Part shown: one piece after another, positions 1 to 9,073 of the stretch
Numbering within the stretch: position 1 is the stretch's first letter
Layout: every line of letters begins with the position of its first letter
NCBI RefSeq assembly: GCF_000003815.2
Contig: NC_049997.1
Location: forward strand, 10,677,705 to 10,714,501
From: Branchiostoma floridae
Lineage: Eukaryota; Chordata; Leptocardii; Amphioxiformes; Branchiostomatidae
DNA: 36,797 nt
Reading direction: 5' to 3'
Position numbers and translations under genes: made by a program
The notes under the pieces: model-generated
The model's input: the letters and a program-made list of their open reading frames with translations, nothing else
Told to the model about the DNA's origin: nothing
The model's database searches: none

Positions 1-1265
1 TACTCTTCTGCCCGGCTAATTCCCCTAGCGTACCATAGATTCTATTTGTCCAATTTCTACAATTAGACCACCGATCCACGAAGCCTGGTAGAGGCTAGTT
101 CACAGAATGACGAAGGAAAGTTTAACAATTTTTGTAGAATGTATTCTACCAACACAGATGAACTTTCATGCTAAGTTTAGAAATGTATTTTCCTAGTTAC
201 CTCTGCTCCAACGGAAGTCGCTTAATTGAATTTCCAATCAACAGTATCACCAGACTGTGATGTATATATGGCAATTCAACTTCCTATGACATACTGTGTA
301 TTAATCAAATATCCGGTATTTTTCAAATGGAGTGCTTTTTTATAAATAGAGTTTTTTTTTATTAGATTGGTTGATCAATCAACCTGGAGGGACGTACGGT
401 CATTCAACTCTTATGCGAAGGCTAAGACAAACACGTGGAAGCTCCAACACGTGTTTCTCTATAAGCTCTGTTCCAACCAAGTCACTTAGATTTCATTTCC
501 TATTCACAAAACAAGCTGTGCGTACGAAGTAAGTGTAGAGTTGAGGTGAACTTCTCAGTTATGTGATCAGTCACTGAACTTCTGTTATGCGAACAGTCAG
601 GTCAATGAACTTTTCAGTTATGTGATCAGTCACCGAACTTCTGATTTGCGAACAGTCACTGAACTTCTCAGGTACGTGACCAGTCACTGAACTCACTTAT
701 GCTATCAAACATAAGAAGACTAAAATGGGATCCCCCAAGTCTCTTGTTTTAACGTAGTCAATTTCTTAAGATCCTCTATCAACCTCTGATCTCTTTGAAG
801 TATACAACCGACTGCACAAGACGCAGACGGAGGGACCTTGGTGTATGAACGGTCAATCACCTTGCTATGACTTACAATGCTTTGATAAAAGAACCGACAG
901 TTAAGATATAGCTTTTCCGAGCCGCGATTGTTTCATGCTAGTTTATTAGATTTTTCTTCAAAATTTGGCCAGATGGAATTGATTTAATTATACGGTCACT
1001 CAATTCCCTAAGACCTGTAAGATCTAAGTTGCAAAGGACTAACACGGGATCCCTCTAGGCTCTTCTGCATCTTTGTTAATCTTTTACACGACCTACCAAT
1101 AACTCATCTCTTTGAAGTACACGGTGACCCGATCATTCACCCCACTGGATTACGATGTTAAAAACGGTTGCTTGGTTACGGCGTCCGCGATCCGCCAAAC
1201 AAAATTGAGGATATTGGGACTTTTTATCTACAGGGTTAGAGGAAATGGTTTCTTTTGATCGAATC
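1..1265. other. upstream intron sequence with diverged repeats
   Basis: I find no exon here. Bases 40-100 resemble the right arm of the inverted-repeat element at 1284-1592 (shared tttgtccaatttct and gcctggt(a/g)gagg). Sequence around 720-905 resembles 1040-1180, sharing a gggatccc block and atctctttgaagta(t/c)ac, so an old direct duplication of roughly 330-bp spacing is likely. A short inverted repeat with CACGTG at both arms lies at 429-456. Confidence 0.45.
547..700. repeat. degenerate minisatellite, about 27-bp units
   Basis: About five and a half units each begin with tgaactt or a close variant and end with cagtca. Two unit types alternate: one with cagttatgtgat (547, about 603) and one with gttatgcgaa or gatttgcgaa (about 574, 630). 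It lies in the intron upstream of the first visible exon. Confidence 0.75.
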
Positions 1266-1280
1266 TAAAGGTGGGGTCAC
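1266..1280. repeat. duplicated terminal 15-mer next to a MITE
   Basis: The 15 bases TAAAGGTGGGGTCAC occur here and again at 1281-1295, as target site plus left end of the element that follows. This may be the stump of an earlier insertion or a local slip duplication. Confidence 0.7.
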
Positions 1281-1283
1281 TAA

Positions 1284-1592
1284 AGGTGGGGTCACACATG
1301 CGTATATATTCAAGTCCGTTTGAGGTGCGTATGACTCTCCTAGTCTCTACCAGACTCCACAGGTCGCGGGAAAAATAGTACAAATTGGACAAATATAGAT
1401 ACATAACATGCCAGATGAGTTAGCTGACCGAGAAGTATGGTTAGCGACCCAGCTAACTCGTCTGACATGTTACCTGTTTACGTTTGTCCAATTTCTATTA
1501 TTTTTCCAACGACCTGTGGGGCCTGGTGGAGGTAAATTCTCCCATGCGCGCCTCATACGAACCTAAATATATACGCAGGTGTGACCCCACCT
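1284..1592. mobile_element. PIF/Harbinger-like MITE, 309 bp
   Basis: The two halves are inverted copies over almost the whole length. The ends are AGGTGGGGTCACAC and GTGTGACCCCACCT, and the arms meet around 1415-1470 (gatgagttagctg and cagctaactcgtc). A 3-bp TAA flanks each side (1281-1283 and 1593-1595). A 3-bp TAA/TTA target duplication is typical of PIF/Harbinger, so the superfamily is inferred from that. There is no coding capacity. It lies in the intron upstream of the first visible exon. Confidence 0.8.
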
Positions 1593-1633
1593 TAATGAAA
1601 AATGGAGGTACTGTTGAAGTACTGTATCAGTGT

Positions 1634-1702
1634 GTGTGAGTGTCTGAGAAAGAAAGAGAGCGAGAAAGAGAGAGAGAGAGTCTCAGAGAGAAAGAGAGAA
1701 AC
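1634..1702. repeat. GA-rich low-complexity tract
   Basis: An imperfect (GA)n/(GAAA)n run lies between the MITE and the first visible exon. The open frames across it come from its composition. Confidence 0.85.
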
Positions 1703-1865
1703 AGAGTGAGGATCGGAGAGAAGGTTTACACTTCCTTTTTGTGTACCTTAAGTTCCGGACATGCGTTGGTGTTGTCGAAAATAGATAAACCGTGCAAACG
1801 ATCTTTCGCTTGGATGGACTTTTTGTTCTCCTGCTGAAACTGTGCTGTTTGTGTCCTGTTTGCAG

Positions 1866-1978
1866 CACGATGTCGTCCGGTTTGAACTCCCTGGCAGCAG
1901 TGACGTTAGAGGACTTCATCAAGCCGTTTAAAAAAGACCTGTCGGAGCGGCAGTACACCAACATCTCCAAAGTACTGG
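1866..1978 (+). CDS. SLC5-like gene, first exon in the window
   Basis: The acceptor is tttgcag ending at 1865 and the donor is gtgag at 1979. The exon starts with the last base of a split codon and ends with the first base of another. It encodes 37 whole codons with [18 protein letters not shown], the short helix and cytoplasmic segment that in SLC5A6/A8 follows the 'SGTLST' motif. The apparent ATG at 1870 is internal, because the family continues upstream. The previous exon must lie before base 1. Confidence 0.9.
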
Positions 1979-4900
1979 GTGAGACAGAGCTACACATGTC
2001 CCATCCCTCAAATGAAAGTGAAATTTTTTTCTATTTTTTTTTAAATTAAAAACAACAACAACAATAGTACATTTGTCAACCTCTAAGACTAGTGTTTGTA
2101 CAGTCGAGTACTATTGCACATGGAGTTATAACATACACTGGTGTGTCTGGACGAATTACACGGGTAGCTTCACATACAGTACAAGGGTAGTGGACCGGTC
2201 AGAAAAAACAAATACATGTAGTACTTTTGTCAAAATACTGGGGAACCTTAAGGAATATGTACAGTCTGTTACTACTGATCAAACATGGAGTAGTCTAACA
2301 ATAGGCGGGGTTCATGCCAAAATATCAATAGTGAATTTGTACAATCAATCTACATTGGCTGTCATCCGTTCTTCGAATTCCTTTTGGAAGTGAAGTTACA
2401 CAATATCATTCACCAGGCAGCGGAATGCTGACGTTGCGAATTGTACACATGAAGACGCATTTACAATGATGACTCAGTTCGAATCAATGCTAGCTATCAT
2501 TCTGTTTTCTTTTCTTTTTTGTGGTCGTTACATAGTGGCGTTCTATGGTGCTCTGATGATTCTACTGGCCTGGGCATCTTCCTTCATGGGAGCCGTCTTA
2601 CAGGTAAGGCTTAGGTCCGAACTGCAGCGGTGCCCGTCAGGGATGTAGCCCCGGTCGGGTTTCGAAGCAAAAAATTTGTCCCGGTGGACTCCCAGATGTG
2701 GGGAGGGGGGGGGGGGGGGGTGTTCTCGTTGTACCTCACGGGTAGGTCACGGCGTCTATTTGTGCCGGGCCCAATACTTTCAACTCCGGATTAAAATGAA
2801 ACCGGTCCCCGGTCGTACTTACATATATCCCAGAAGCTGCAAGGTACATGTACAGGGCCCCGTATTCCAATTGTGACCGAAGCCTAGATGTAGTCATCCG
2901 TTCATTTGTCATATGTATAGCATGAAGGAGAATTCTTCTTACACCACCAGTAGGTAATTACATTGCTTACGTTTTGATGTCTCTCATACACCTTCGTCAG
3001 AGCTTCTAACTGGAGTTCTGCTTCTCATCGCTATATGTAGCCGATGTAGGTGGCGCTTTTGCGGTGAGAAAACAATCCCAAACGTGGCTTAGCTTGTATC
3101 CCCCCTCGTCCCGGTTCATCACTGGGGTTGAAACGTAAGCAATGTAAGTACCTACTGGTTGTGTAAGAAGAATTCTAATTCATCCTATATTCTACCAACC
3201 TGATGAAACTATTTTCGGTGTTATATATACTAAATCGTTTCTTGAAACTTGCTATTCAGTATCATTGTATCGTGTCGGGACTTTCTTCTTCTCCAGGCCG
3301 CCCTTGCCATGTTTGGTATGGTAGGTGGACCTTTGCTGGGGATCTTCACTCTCGGTATCTTCTTTCCCTGGGCCAACACGGCGGTGAGTGGGCATGAACA
3401 GTGCATTTATAGACAATAACAATGTTGTCGTGTTTTCTTCAGATTTCAAAATCGTACTAAGAGACCTATTCGAAATGATACCGATTTTGGCCAACTTGAA
3501 GATTACAACTACGTATGATTTCTGGACAATAACAATGTTTTTGAGTGTTTTTCAGATTACAAATACGTGATCTCAATACGTACCAAGAAACCTATCGAAT
3601 GATACCAAGTTTGTCCTACTTAAAGATTACAAAGACGTGCGATTTCTAGACAATACCAATATTTCTGAGGGTTTTACGGATTACAAATACGTATCGAAAA
3701 GCTTCCTAATGATACTAAACTTGTCACTCACTTATGTGTATTACTAGGAGAGTCAAAGTCTACTAGAGGACATTTGAAGACATAGCTCTAACCCTAATCC
3801 TAGAAGCTAAGGGTTAGTGTTATGGTTATACTGTACCTAAACATTCATTCACAAACATTCATTTTGCCTCCACCATATTTGCAGAAGTCAAGTCATTAGT
3901 AAACAGTATAGCTCAAAGGGTATCTAGACCAAGTACAAGTCAGTGTACATTTCTAAACACCAGAAACGTTGACAGGGTTGGGGTAGAATCTATATGTAAT
4001 ACCAACGGGGCCGCCCTCTAAGGACATGTTTTTTTAGTCATTTTGTTGTTGTAGACTGCTGTTGTCGGTAACATATAAAAGCACGTGTTCTTGTAGGGCG
4101 CCGTTGTTGGTATCATATGTGGGTTCCTGGCCACCTTCTGGATCGGAATCGGTGCACAGATCTACAAGCCCATCGTCCCGAGACCACCCATCACCATTGA
4201 GGGCTGCCCATTGGCCAACGACACGATTTCAAACGCTTTGAACGTTACTGGCACGGCAACCTCCATGGTGACTGACCTGTTCCAAACGACGTCGGCGGAA
4301 GACCTTGTGACGAGTGCCGTCGAACGGTCAGTGAAGAAATGATAACGGTAACCGCAGCAAAGGAAAGAACGTGTCGGGATGTTGTATCAATTAATCAACT
4401 AATTATACTGCGTTTGATACAAATTCAGGTATTGATAAAACTCAAGTTCAGGTACAGAATACTATCAGAATACTATTCAAAGTTCTAGACAGAGTGGGAT
4501 AGAGAAAGAGAGAGGGAAAGAAGGAGGGAGACAGAGAAAGAGAGAGAGAGAGGTGAGTGAGTGAGAGATAGAGAAACAGAGGGGTAAATTAGAATTACGA
4601 AGTTGAAACTCTTTTAAATTTTTTGATTTTTCAAATTTTAGATGTTGGGCATATAACGTCCAACTCGAGTCTTGAAATTTATTAAGGAATGAGCAATCCA
4701 CTGCTTTTATGACAGAAACTTGGTGACTAATGGGTCATAGATTTGAGCAAGTCCAATTTTCGCAATGGAAATGATAGTTTAACTTTGATTTAGATTATTC
4801 CAATGTATACATTATTGCTTTATATTTCCGCTAACCCCCAGACCCGCCATTGCTGAGCTGTACAACATCTCCTACCTGTGGTACGGAGTGATCGCTGTCT

Positions 4901-6804
4901 TTGTGGTGGTGATAGTCGGGCTGATCGTCAGTTTCATCACAGGTAAGAGCCCGGCCAGTTATACATATATCTTACCTTAGACCTTAGAACCTCCCGCAAC
5001 ACTGTTGCATTGGTCGACTCGTCGAGCATACTTTCTCCAAAGGTTGCGGTCTAGAGCAGCTACTGCCATGCTTTCCATGTTGTTTAGACCCATTTCCATG
5101 TTGTTTAGACCCAGTATACATATATAACCCTATTCAAAAGGGGGGGTAGGGGTTTTGGGTTTGAGACTTGCGCCAAATTTGATGTCGTAGAACGCCGGAA
5201 CGGCTTATGCTAGAGCCACCAAATTTGGTGAGTTTTCCTAAAATATTGTTGGCAACAATTTCACGAAGTTTGAAAAAGTTGCAATGTTGCCACGACAACC
5301 GTTTGTTGACAGGCAGTTTTGCCAAAATCGCTAAATTCAGTAATAACATTGTATTTTTCACGTTTATTTGCTATATTACTGTTATCTTGTTTAAGTTTGA
5401 TAATGGTATAAGTGTTTTCACCTCCATTGCCTTCTGATGACTAAACCTCGTCTTCTCCCGACGCGATTCTCAGGACACCAGGACCCGGCTGAGCTGGACC
5501 CCCGTCTGATCACTCCGTTCTTCGACACGGCGTGCTGCTGCTGCCCGGGCGGGTGCAGACACACCCTGTGGTGCGGAGTCCGCCATGACGAGACGGTAGG
5601 CTTTTCCTTTCATTTCCTTTATTGACGATGAGACAAGTCATTACAAGGGTATGCCTAGGCAGCTTTTGGGCTGGTAGCGGCAGAACCTACAAAAATGCGG
5701 ACGAATATTCAAGGAATTCATAACAGGAAACAATACAATGTAATGCAATAAAATAATTAATAATTATAATCTATACCATATAGGAATAGCATACTTAAGA
5801 GATTGGGGTAGGTGGAAGGTCAGTATACTATCATACTATGAGTTTGATATTTAAATCATGACAAGAGGTGTGTTCTCCAACGTGCTTTGAACTAGTTCTT
5901 GTTACTACTAGTGCTTTTATTCATTTATTTATCTATGAATCTTTAGGGAGGTCGCTTCTCAACATGGCAATTACAGAAAGGGACGAAGTGATACTGCACC
6001 CAAGTTGTGAAATTCCAACAGTGCCACTTAACATGAATAATGTGTTTTACTTTTCATTCATTGTATTTTGTTAGTGGTGCCGTGAACATAAGCTTTAGCT
6101 TGAGTGCGGCACCACTGTGTGTTTTATTTGAATATTCTTTAATAATAAAAAAAAACATGAATAATGAGCATGAATATAAGTTTTGATTTTTTTGCAGTAG
6201 ACATCCAGATAATAAGATACGCCAAAAGGCCGTTAGTCAAGCAACTAGATATGATTTTGGAATGCAGTATGATTTAGGAACCAGGTGTAAAAATGGGCTC
6301 CTGATTTCGGTTTGGGAGGTGAAAGGCGAGAATGATGGGCTCCGCCTCCCAATACAGCTGCCCAAGTCCTACTTACCTCTACTCCGCAAGGAGGCGGGGG
6401 TGAGGGGCAGAAGATCCACGAAAGTCTCGACCTAGTTCTCGCAACTCTAGACTCTAGCGAGAACTAGGTCACTCCGTAAACATGATGGACTGATAGTCAT
6501 CGAAAATTTGGAGGTACGTGTGTTTACCTGTCAAAACTAATCACTGATTGATGGGAAATTTTATTAACTCAACTCACTTTCTTTTACCTTTTAATCCCTC
6601 TGTCTACAGGACAAGTGGACTCAGCAGGAGAAGGAGGAGAATGAGAAAGAAATGGCGAGGAGAGAGAGTCTGAGGATCGCCCGGAAGGAAAGTTTGAGAA
6701 AGGAGAGCTTAAAGAACAAGAAAGAAGATGGCGACGTAGAGAAGATCGAGCTGAGGGAAAAAGAAGGAACGCCGATCATTGGTAACGAGGCACCTGGTGT
6801 TTAG
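1866..6804 (+). CDS. SLC5-family sodium/solute cotransporter, 3' seven exons (partial gene)
   Basis: This is the C-terminal half of a plasma-membrane sodium-coupled transporter of the solute:sodium symporter family. Joining 1866-1978, 2536-2603, 3297-3383, 4097-4326, 4842-4942, 5474-5595 and 6610-6804 gives 916 bases, one reading frame and 304 residues. Every intron starts GT and ends AG, and the phases match at each junction. Visible landmarks are the subgroup motif SLAAVTLED in exon 1, [10 protein letters not shown] before a transmembrane helix, WIGIGAQIY at the end of another helix, an extracellular loop with N-glycosylation sequons (NDT, NVT, NIS), the last helix, and a charged cytoplasmic tail. 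Family members have about 610 residues, so half is missing upstream. The core resembles both the SMVT (SLC5A6) and SMCT (SLC5A8/12) types. The substrate (iodide, biotin/pantothenate or monocarboxylate) cannot be fixed from this half, so no symbol is given. Confidence 0.93.
1979..2535 (+). other. intron, no feature seen
   Basis: This is the intron between the first two visible exons. Apart from an A-rich run with (AAC) triplets near 2041-2066 I see nothing in it. Confidence 0.85.
2536..2603 (+). CDS. SLC5-like gene, second exon in the window
   Basis: The acceptor is ttacatag ending at 2535 and the donor is gtaagg at 2604. The split codon closes as GTG and the exon ends in phase 0 with CAG. 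The product is a 23-residue membrane helix, [20 protein letters not shown] in its last 20 residues. It aligns without a gap to the 'LYGALCIGMAALASLMGALLQ'-type helix of SLC5A8, which supports this acceptor over nearby AGs. Confidence 0.88.
2705..2720. repeat. poly-G run of 16
   Basis: Sixteen consecutive G lie inside the intron between the second and third visible exons. Such a run is prone to sequencing and replication length errors. Confidence 0.9.
2916..3189. mobile_element. MITE with about 60-bp terminal inverted repeats, intronic
   Basis: The left arm (2916-2976) and right arm (about 3129-3189) are inverted copies sharing agaattcttcttacac, ccagtaggta and ttacattgcttacgtt. The outer ends read TATAG and CTATA. 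A diverged copy of the right arm lies at 11662-11716. I cannot assign a superfamily, because no clean target duplication is visible. Confidence 0.72.
3191..3217. repeat. 27-bp segment shared with 19801-19827
   Basis: The block starting tctaccaacctgatgaaac recurs at 19801 with 25 of 27 bases identical. It probably marks the end of an undescribed repeat. It abuts the MITE at 2916-3189. Confidence 0.6.
3297..3383 (+). CDS. SLC5-like gene, third exon in the window
   Basis: The acceptor is cttctccag ending at 3296 and the donor is gtgagt at 3384. The exon is 87 bases (29 codons) in phase 0 at both ends. It holds [14 protein letters not shown] and FFPWANTA, the strongly conserved turn and helix start shared by SLC5A6 and SLC5A8. 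A tandem repeat begins 28 bases downstream, in the following intron. Confidence 0.92.
3412..3735. repeat. intronic tandem repeat, units of about 113-124 bp
   Basis: Two complete units and one partial unit begin with gacaata(a/c)caat at 3412, 3525 and 3649. Shared inner blocks are gattacaaatacgt, cctatcgaatgatacca and gacgtgcgatttct. The remaining intron from 3736 to 4096 shows nothing else that I can name. Confidence 0.8.
4097..4326 (+). CDS. SLC5-like gene, fourth exon in the window
   Basis: The acceptor is cttgtag ending at 4096 and the donor is gtcagt at 4327. The exon is 230 bases, starting in phase 0 and leaving two bases (CG) of an arginine codon. It contains a membrane helix ending WIGIGAQIY, then a loop of about 50 residues with IEGC, sequons NDT and NVT and a Ser/Thr-rich stretch. 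This fits the glycosylated extracellular loop before the last helix. Without splicing, translation would stop at TGA a few codons past the donor. Confidence 0.92.
4493..4582. repeat. GA-rich simple repeat
   Basis: A (GAGA)n/(GGGA)n imperfect run lies inside the intron between the fourth and fifth visible exons. The rest of this intron (4327-4841) shows no other feature. Confidence 0.85.
4842..4942 (+). CDS. SLC5-like gene, fifth exon in the window
   Basis: The acceptor is aacccccag ending at 4841 and the donor is gtaaga at 4943. The exon completes CG|A and leaves one base G. It encodes [19 protein letters not shown] and the rest of the last transmembrane helix, GLIVSFITG. The Y-x-x-SYLWY/F pattern is typical just before the last helix of SLC5A6/A8. 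Confidence 0.92.
5072..5113. repeat. perfect 21-bp tandem duplication
   Basis: The 21 bases starting tttccatgttgtttagaccc occur twice in direct succession without a mismatch, inside the intron between the fifth and sixth visible exons. This indicates a recent slip duplication. Confidence 0.9.
5127..5265. mobile_element. diverged copy of the piggyBac-like MITE at 11481-11659
   Basis: The segment from accctattca through gttggcaac aligns with 11480-11605, sharing gtcgtag/gtcgtat, ggc(t)tatgctaga/ggcatgtgctaga, accaaa(t/c)ttggtga and ttccttgaatattgttg variants. Only the left and central parts are present and no right end is visible. It contains the perfect palindrome CACCAAATTTGGTG (5217-5230). 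Confidence 0.6.
5474..5595 (+). CDS. SLC5-like gene, sixth exon in the window (cysteine-rich tail start)
   Basis: The acceptor is ttctcag ending at 5473 and the donor is gtaggc at 5596. The exon completes G|GA and contains 40 further codons, ending in phase 0. It encodes the first part of the cytoplasmic tail. [12 protein letters not shown] resembles the 'LDPRYI' segment of SLC5A8. It is followed by a cluster of six cysteines within 15 residues ([15 protein letters not shown]). The cluster is not a family feature that I recall. Confidence 0.9.
5596..6072 (+). other. intron, no clear feature
   Basis: AT-rich sequence forms the first half of the intron between the sixth and last exons. A weak open frame at 5868-6074 resembles nothing I know. 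Confidence 0.7.
6073..6116. repeat. perfect 10-bp stem-loop before an A-rich tail
   Basis: AGTGGTGCCG (6073-6082) pairs with CGGCACCACT (6107-6116), and AAGCT/AGCTT form a second stem inside. About 35 bases downstream is aataataaaaaaaaa. A hairpin followed by an A-rich tail fits the 3' end of a retroposon in this intron, which is a tentative reading. Confidence 0.55.
6429..6470. repeat. perfect 14-bp inverted repeat with 14-base loop
   Basis: GACCTAGTTCTCGC and GCGAGAACTAGGTC flank a loop of 14 bases containing ctctag twice. It lies 140 bases before the last exon. It may be a MITE remnant or a transcript hairpin. Confidence 0.75.
6610..6804 (+). CDS. SLC5-like gene, last exon and stop codon
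   Basis: The acceptor is ctctacag ending at 6609, and the exon has 64 codons plus TAG at 6802-6804. The product is a highly charged cytoplasmic tail rich in Lys, Glu and Arg, with three spaced R-(R/K)-E-S-L motifs, and it ends in EAPGV. The terminal residues do not form a clear class I PDZ ligand. Confidence 0.9.
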   Translation, partial: DKWTQQEKEENEKEMARRESLRIARKESLRKESLKNKKEDGDVEKIELREKEGTPIIGNEAPGV

Positions 6805-6866
6805 TTTGGTCAGAATTGCAAACAGGCCCCACTGGGTTGTATATGGGCTTTTTTCGCACTTTCAAG

Positions 6867-7156
6867 TAACCTGGAATCCAGTCTAGTTGTGGCATGGCCT
6901 ACCGTAGTTAGTGTAGGCTCTCCACGGGGCCAGTGCAGCTCATAGCCGCTCGTGTAATCATTCACACCCGGTAGCATTTTCCCGGTAGGACTTTGCCCAG
7001 TGAGAGTTAATTAATAGGCCACAGCCCGTGGATGGAAATTTTCCAATCCCACCGTGCAAATCTCCTACCGGGTGTGAAAGATTACCCCGGCGGTGGAAAG
7101 ATCCCCCTGTCCCGGAGGTAGCCTGGCCAATCCACGGTAGACTGGATTCCAGGTTA
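6867..7156. mobile_element. Mutator-like (MULE) MITE, 290 bp, with 9-bp target duplication
   Basis: The ends are perfect 19-bp inverted repeats (TAACCTGGAATCCAGTCTA and its complement). The element is flanked by the identical 9-mer ACTTTCAAG at 6858-6866 and 7157-7165. A 9-bp duplication with such ends fits the Mutator superfamily, which is an inference from length only. It encodes nothing. It starts 62 bases after the SLC5-like stop codon, so it probably sits in the 3' untranslated region. Perfect ends and an exact duplication suggest a fairly recent insertion. Confidence 0.87.
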
Positions 7157-7165
7157 ACTTTCAAG

Positions 7166-8372
7166 TGGGGCACACTGCGACTACCGCCCGGCAATTTTGG
7201 GGCACACTCGGGCTCCCAGATTTATTTAGAACTTGCATTTTAAGTCAATCCGAGACCCAGTGACGAGTAGACGATGGGTAACCGGCAGTACACTTTGACG
7301 GATTTGTGTGGGTAAGACTAAGACGAACAGTACTCGACAAAAGTCTATATTCATCTGGGCATCTGGATATACGCGTAAGGCATCTGATTATTATAAACAT
7401 AGACATGTTATGATGAAGGCACAGGTCTCATCAAAAGTTGCTTCTTAGATTAATGGAGAGCCTCAAAACGGATATCATATTTACTATCTAAACATCAAGA
7501 GTGTTAAATAGACAAGTTTGGGTATTGTGAAAACGCTGTAAACGCTAAATAATCAAGAGCAAGGTATGACAATGTTAGTGATACTTTCATTCACATTTGA
7601 ATAAATAATAAGTGTTGAAGTATATGGAGAAAATTTATACTCGAAATGTTGCAGAATCTGCAGGACATTAAAATTTGTGTTTATGAGCGGATTCAACTGT
7701 GTTTTAAAAGGTGCATTTTGAAATATCATTATGTAAACACTGACCTGCCCTGTAATCATGAGGTTTATGATAGTAAAATATGGTATTACATATTCAAATA
7801 ACTTCCTATGGTATTGTTGTGCCAGGGCAAATTATACAAAGTTTAATATGATTTACAATTGAGTCACATTTGCATACAATCCTTAATTATAATATTCAAC
7901 CAGTTTTCTAGTTAGCTGTACTTGGGTTGAATCGTCAGCCAGTTCATTCTAGTGACGCAAAAGGAAAATTTCAGTTTTTATCCAGTTGTAGGGATTGAAT
8001 CATAAACTACAATGTTAATTAGTCTTCGTTAAGAGCTTGTATTATGCAGCAATGATTTGGGAGAACAATGTAAAATGGGAAGGATTGGCAATCATGTTGT
8101 TGTTCGTATCGGTTCCATTCTATTCTATGATTATACGTATAAGAAGAAATAGCATGGATTTCATTCTTGTTAAGGTAAAACAAGGTGGTAAATATATTTA
8201 TTGTAAAACATATCTACACCTATGTTTTCACTATCACAACACAACGAAGTGCGAAAAAGTTGAATTCACTTTTGGTACTTCTTAGTATATATTATGTATC
8301 TTAACAGTATTTTGCTGCGACCTGTACTTGATCTAGTGGGTATTTATGTACAAAAATGTTCATTGTTAGTCA
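7166..8372. other. AT-rich 3' flank, no gene seen
   Basis: Apart from the candidate AATAAA at 7600 there is no repeat or coding signal I can defend. The open frame at 8037-8285 looks like no known protein. Confidence 0.7.
7600..7605 (+). promoter_or_regulatory. candidate polyadenylation signal AATAAA
   Basis: The hexamer AATAAA lies about 800 bases after the SLC5-like stop codon, past the MULE-like element. It could end the transcript, but AT-rich DNA gives chance matches. Confidence 0.25.
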
Positions 8373-8503
8373 TATCTACTGTATTCTTTCCTGATTGCAC
8401 GTAAAATATGAATTGATGAAAATACATGAGCAAAGATTCTGCGAATCCCTCACCATGACCTTACTGAAGTCATCTTGTAATCATAAGTAAACGCCTTCTA
8501 AGT
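8373..8503. repeat. diverged direct duplication, copy 1 (partner 8665-8803)
   Basis: Shared blocks in the same order are ctactgtatt/ctactgcatt, gattgc(a/g)c, gagcaaagattctg(c/t)gaa, ccttactg, gtcatct and aaacgcct. The partner lies about 290 bases downstream. This is an old duplication. Confidence 0.65.
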
Positions 8504-8664
8504 CACGCAATTGATAAAGTTGAAAGAAAGAATATGTGATTGATCAAGTTCAACTTTCTGAACTTTTGTAGAAATTACAAGTGCCTTTTACGAAAATGCG
8601 AGTGTATATTATTCTAATAACTTACAAGCTGTTAATGTAAAAGACGTCTGTTTTCACAATCACT

Positions 8665-8803
8665 ACTTCTACTGCATTTTTCTGGATTGCGCTTGATTTG
8701 AATCTAAATACATAAACACAGGAGCAAAGATTCTGTGAACCATTAACCTCGTCCTTACTGCTGTCATCTATCTTGTGATCATCTATAAACGCCTATCTCA
8801 GTA
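8665..8803. repeat. diverged direct duplication, copy 2 (partner 8373-8503)
   Basis: This is the second copy of the block described at 8373, with several small indels. The following sequence to 9061 holds nothing I recognise. Confidence 0.65.
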
Positions 8804-9061
8804 CAGATGTCGTGCAGCGACTCTTGGTTGGAATCCGTTGGCATGCCATAGATATTGTGCCCTTGAGGCAATTTACACGAGTTTCTTCACTAAGGTTTGG
8901 TTAGGGCTGTTCCTCGGAGAGGACGTTAAATCGAGGTTATTTGATTGAGGAGAGCCACACGTCAAGAATGTTACAGAACCCACCACACTTATCGAGAACA
9001 GCAGGGATCCGGGTCCAGGTCTAGGTTAAGAAAGCAATAATCTTATGGCCGCACCTGGGAC

Positions 9062-9073
9062 TATTACTGTCGC
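9062..9073. repeat. 12-bp direct repeat, left flank of palindromic element
   Basis: TATTACTGTCGC occurs here and exactly again at 9529-9540, on the two sides of the inverted-repeat element. It is probably its target-site duplication. Confidence 0.75.

Noticed and set aside
1-1865. A further upstream SLC5-like exon with the 'GLPGLF...SGTLS' helix
   Set aside because: I looked for this motif in the three + frames and did not find it. It must lie before the window.
1640-2049. Open frames around the first visible exon starting at ATG 1640 or 1792
   Set aside because: The real exon uses the acceptor at 1865 and the frame of 1867. The other frames are composition-driven by the GA tract or read through intron.
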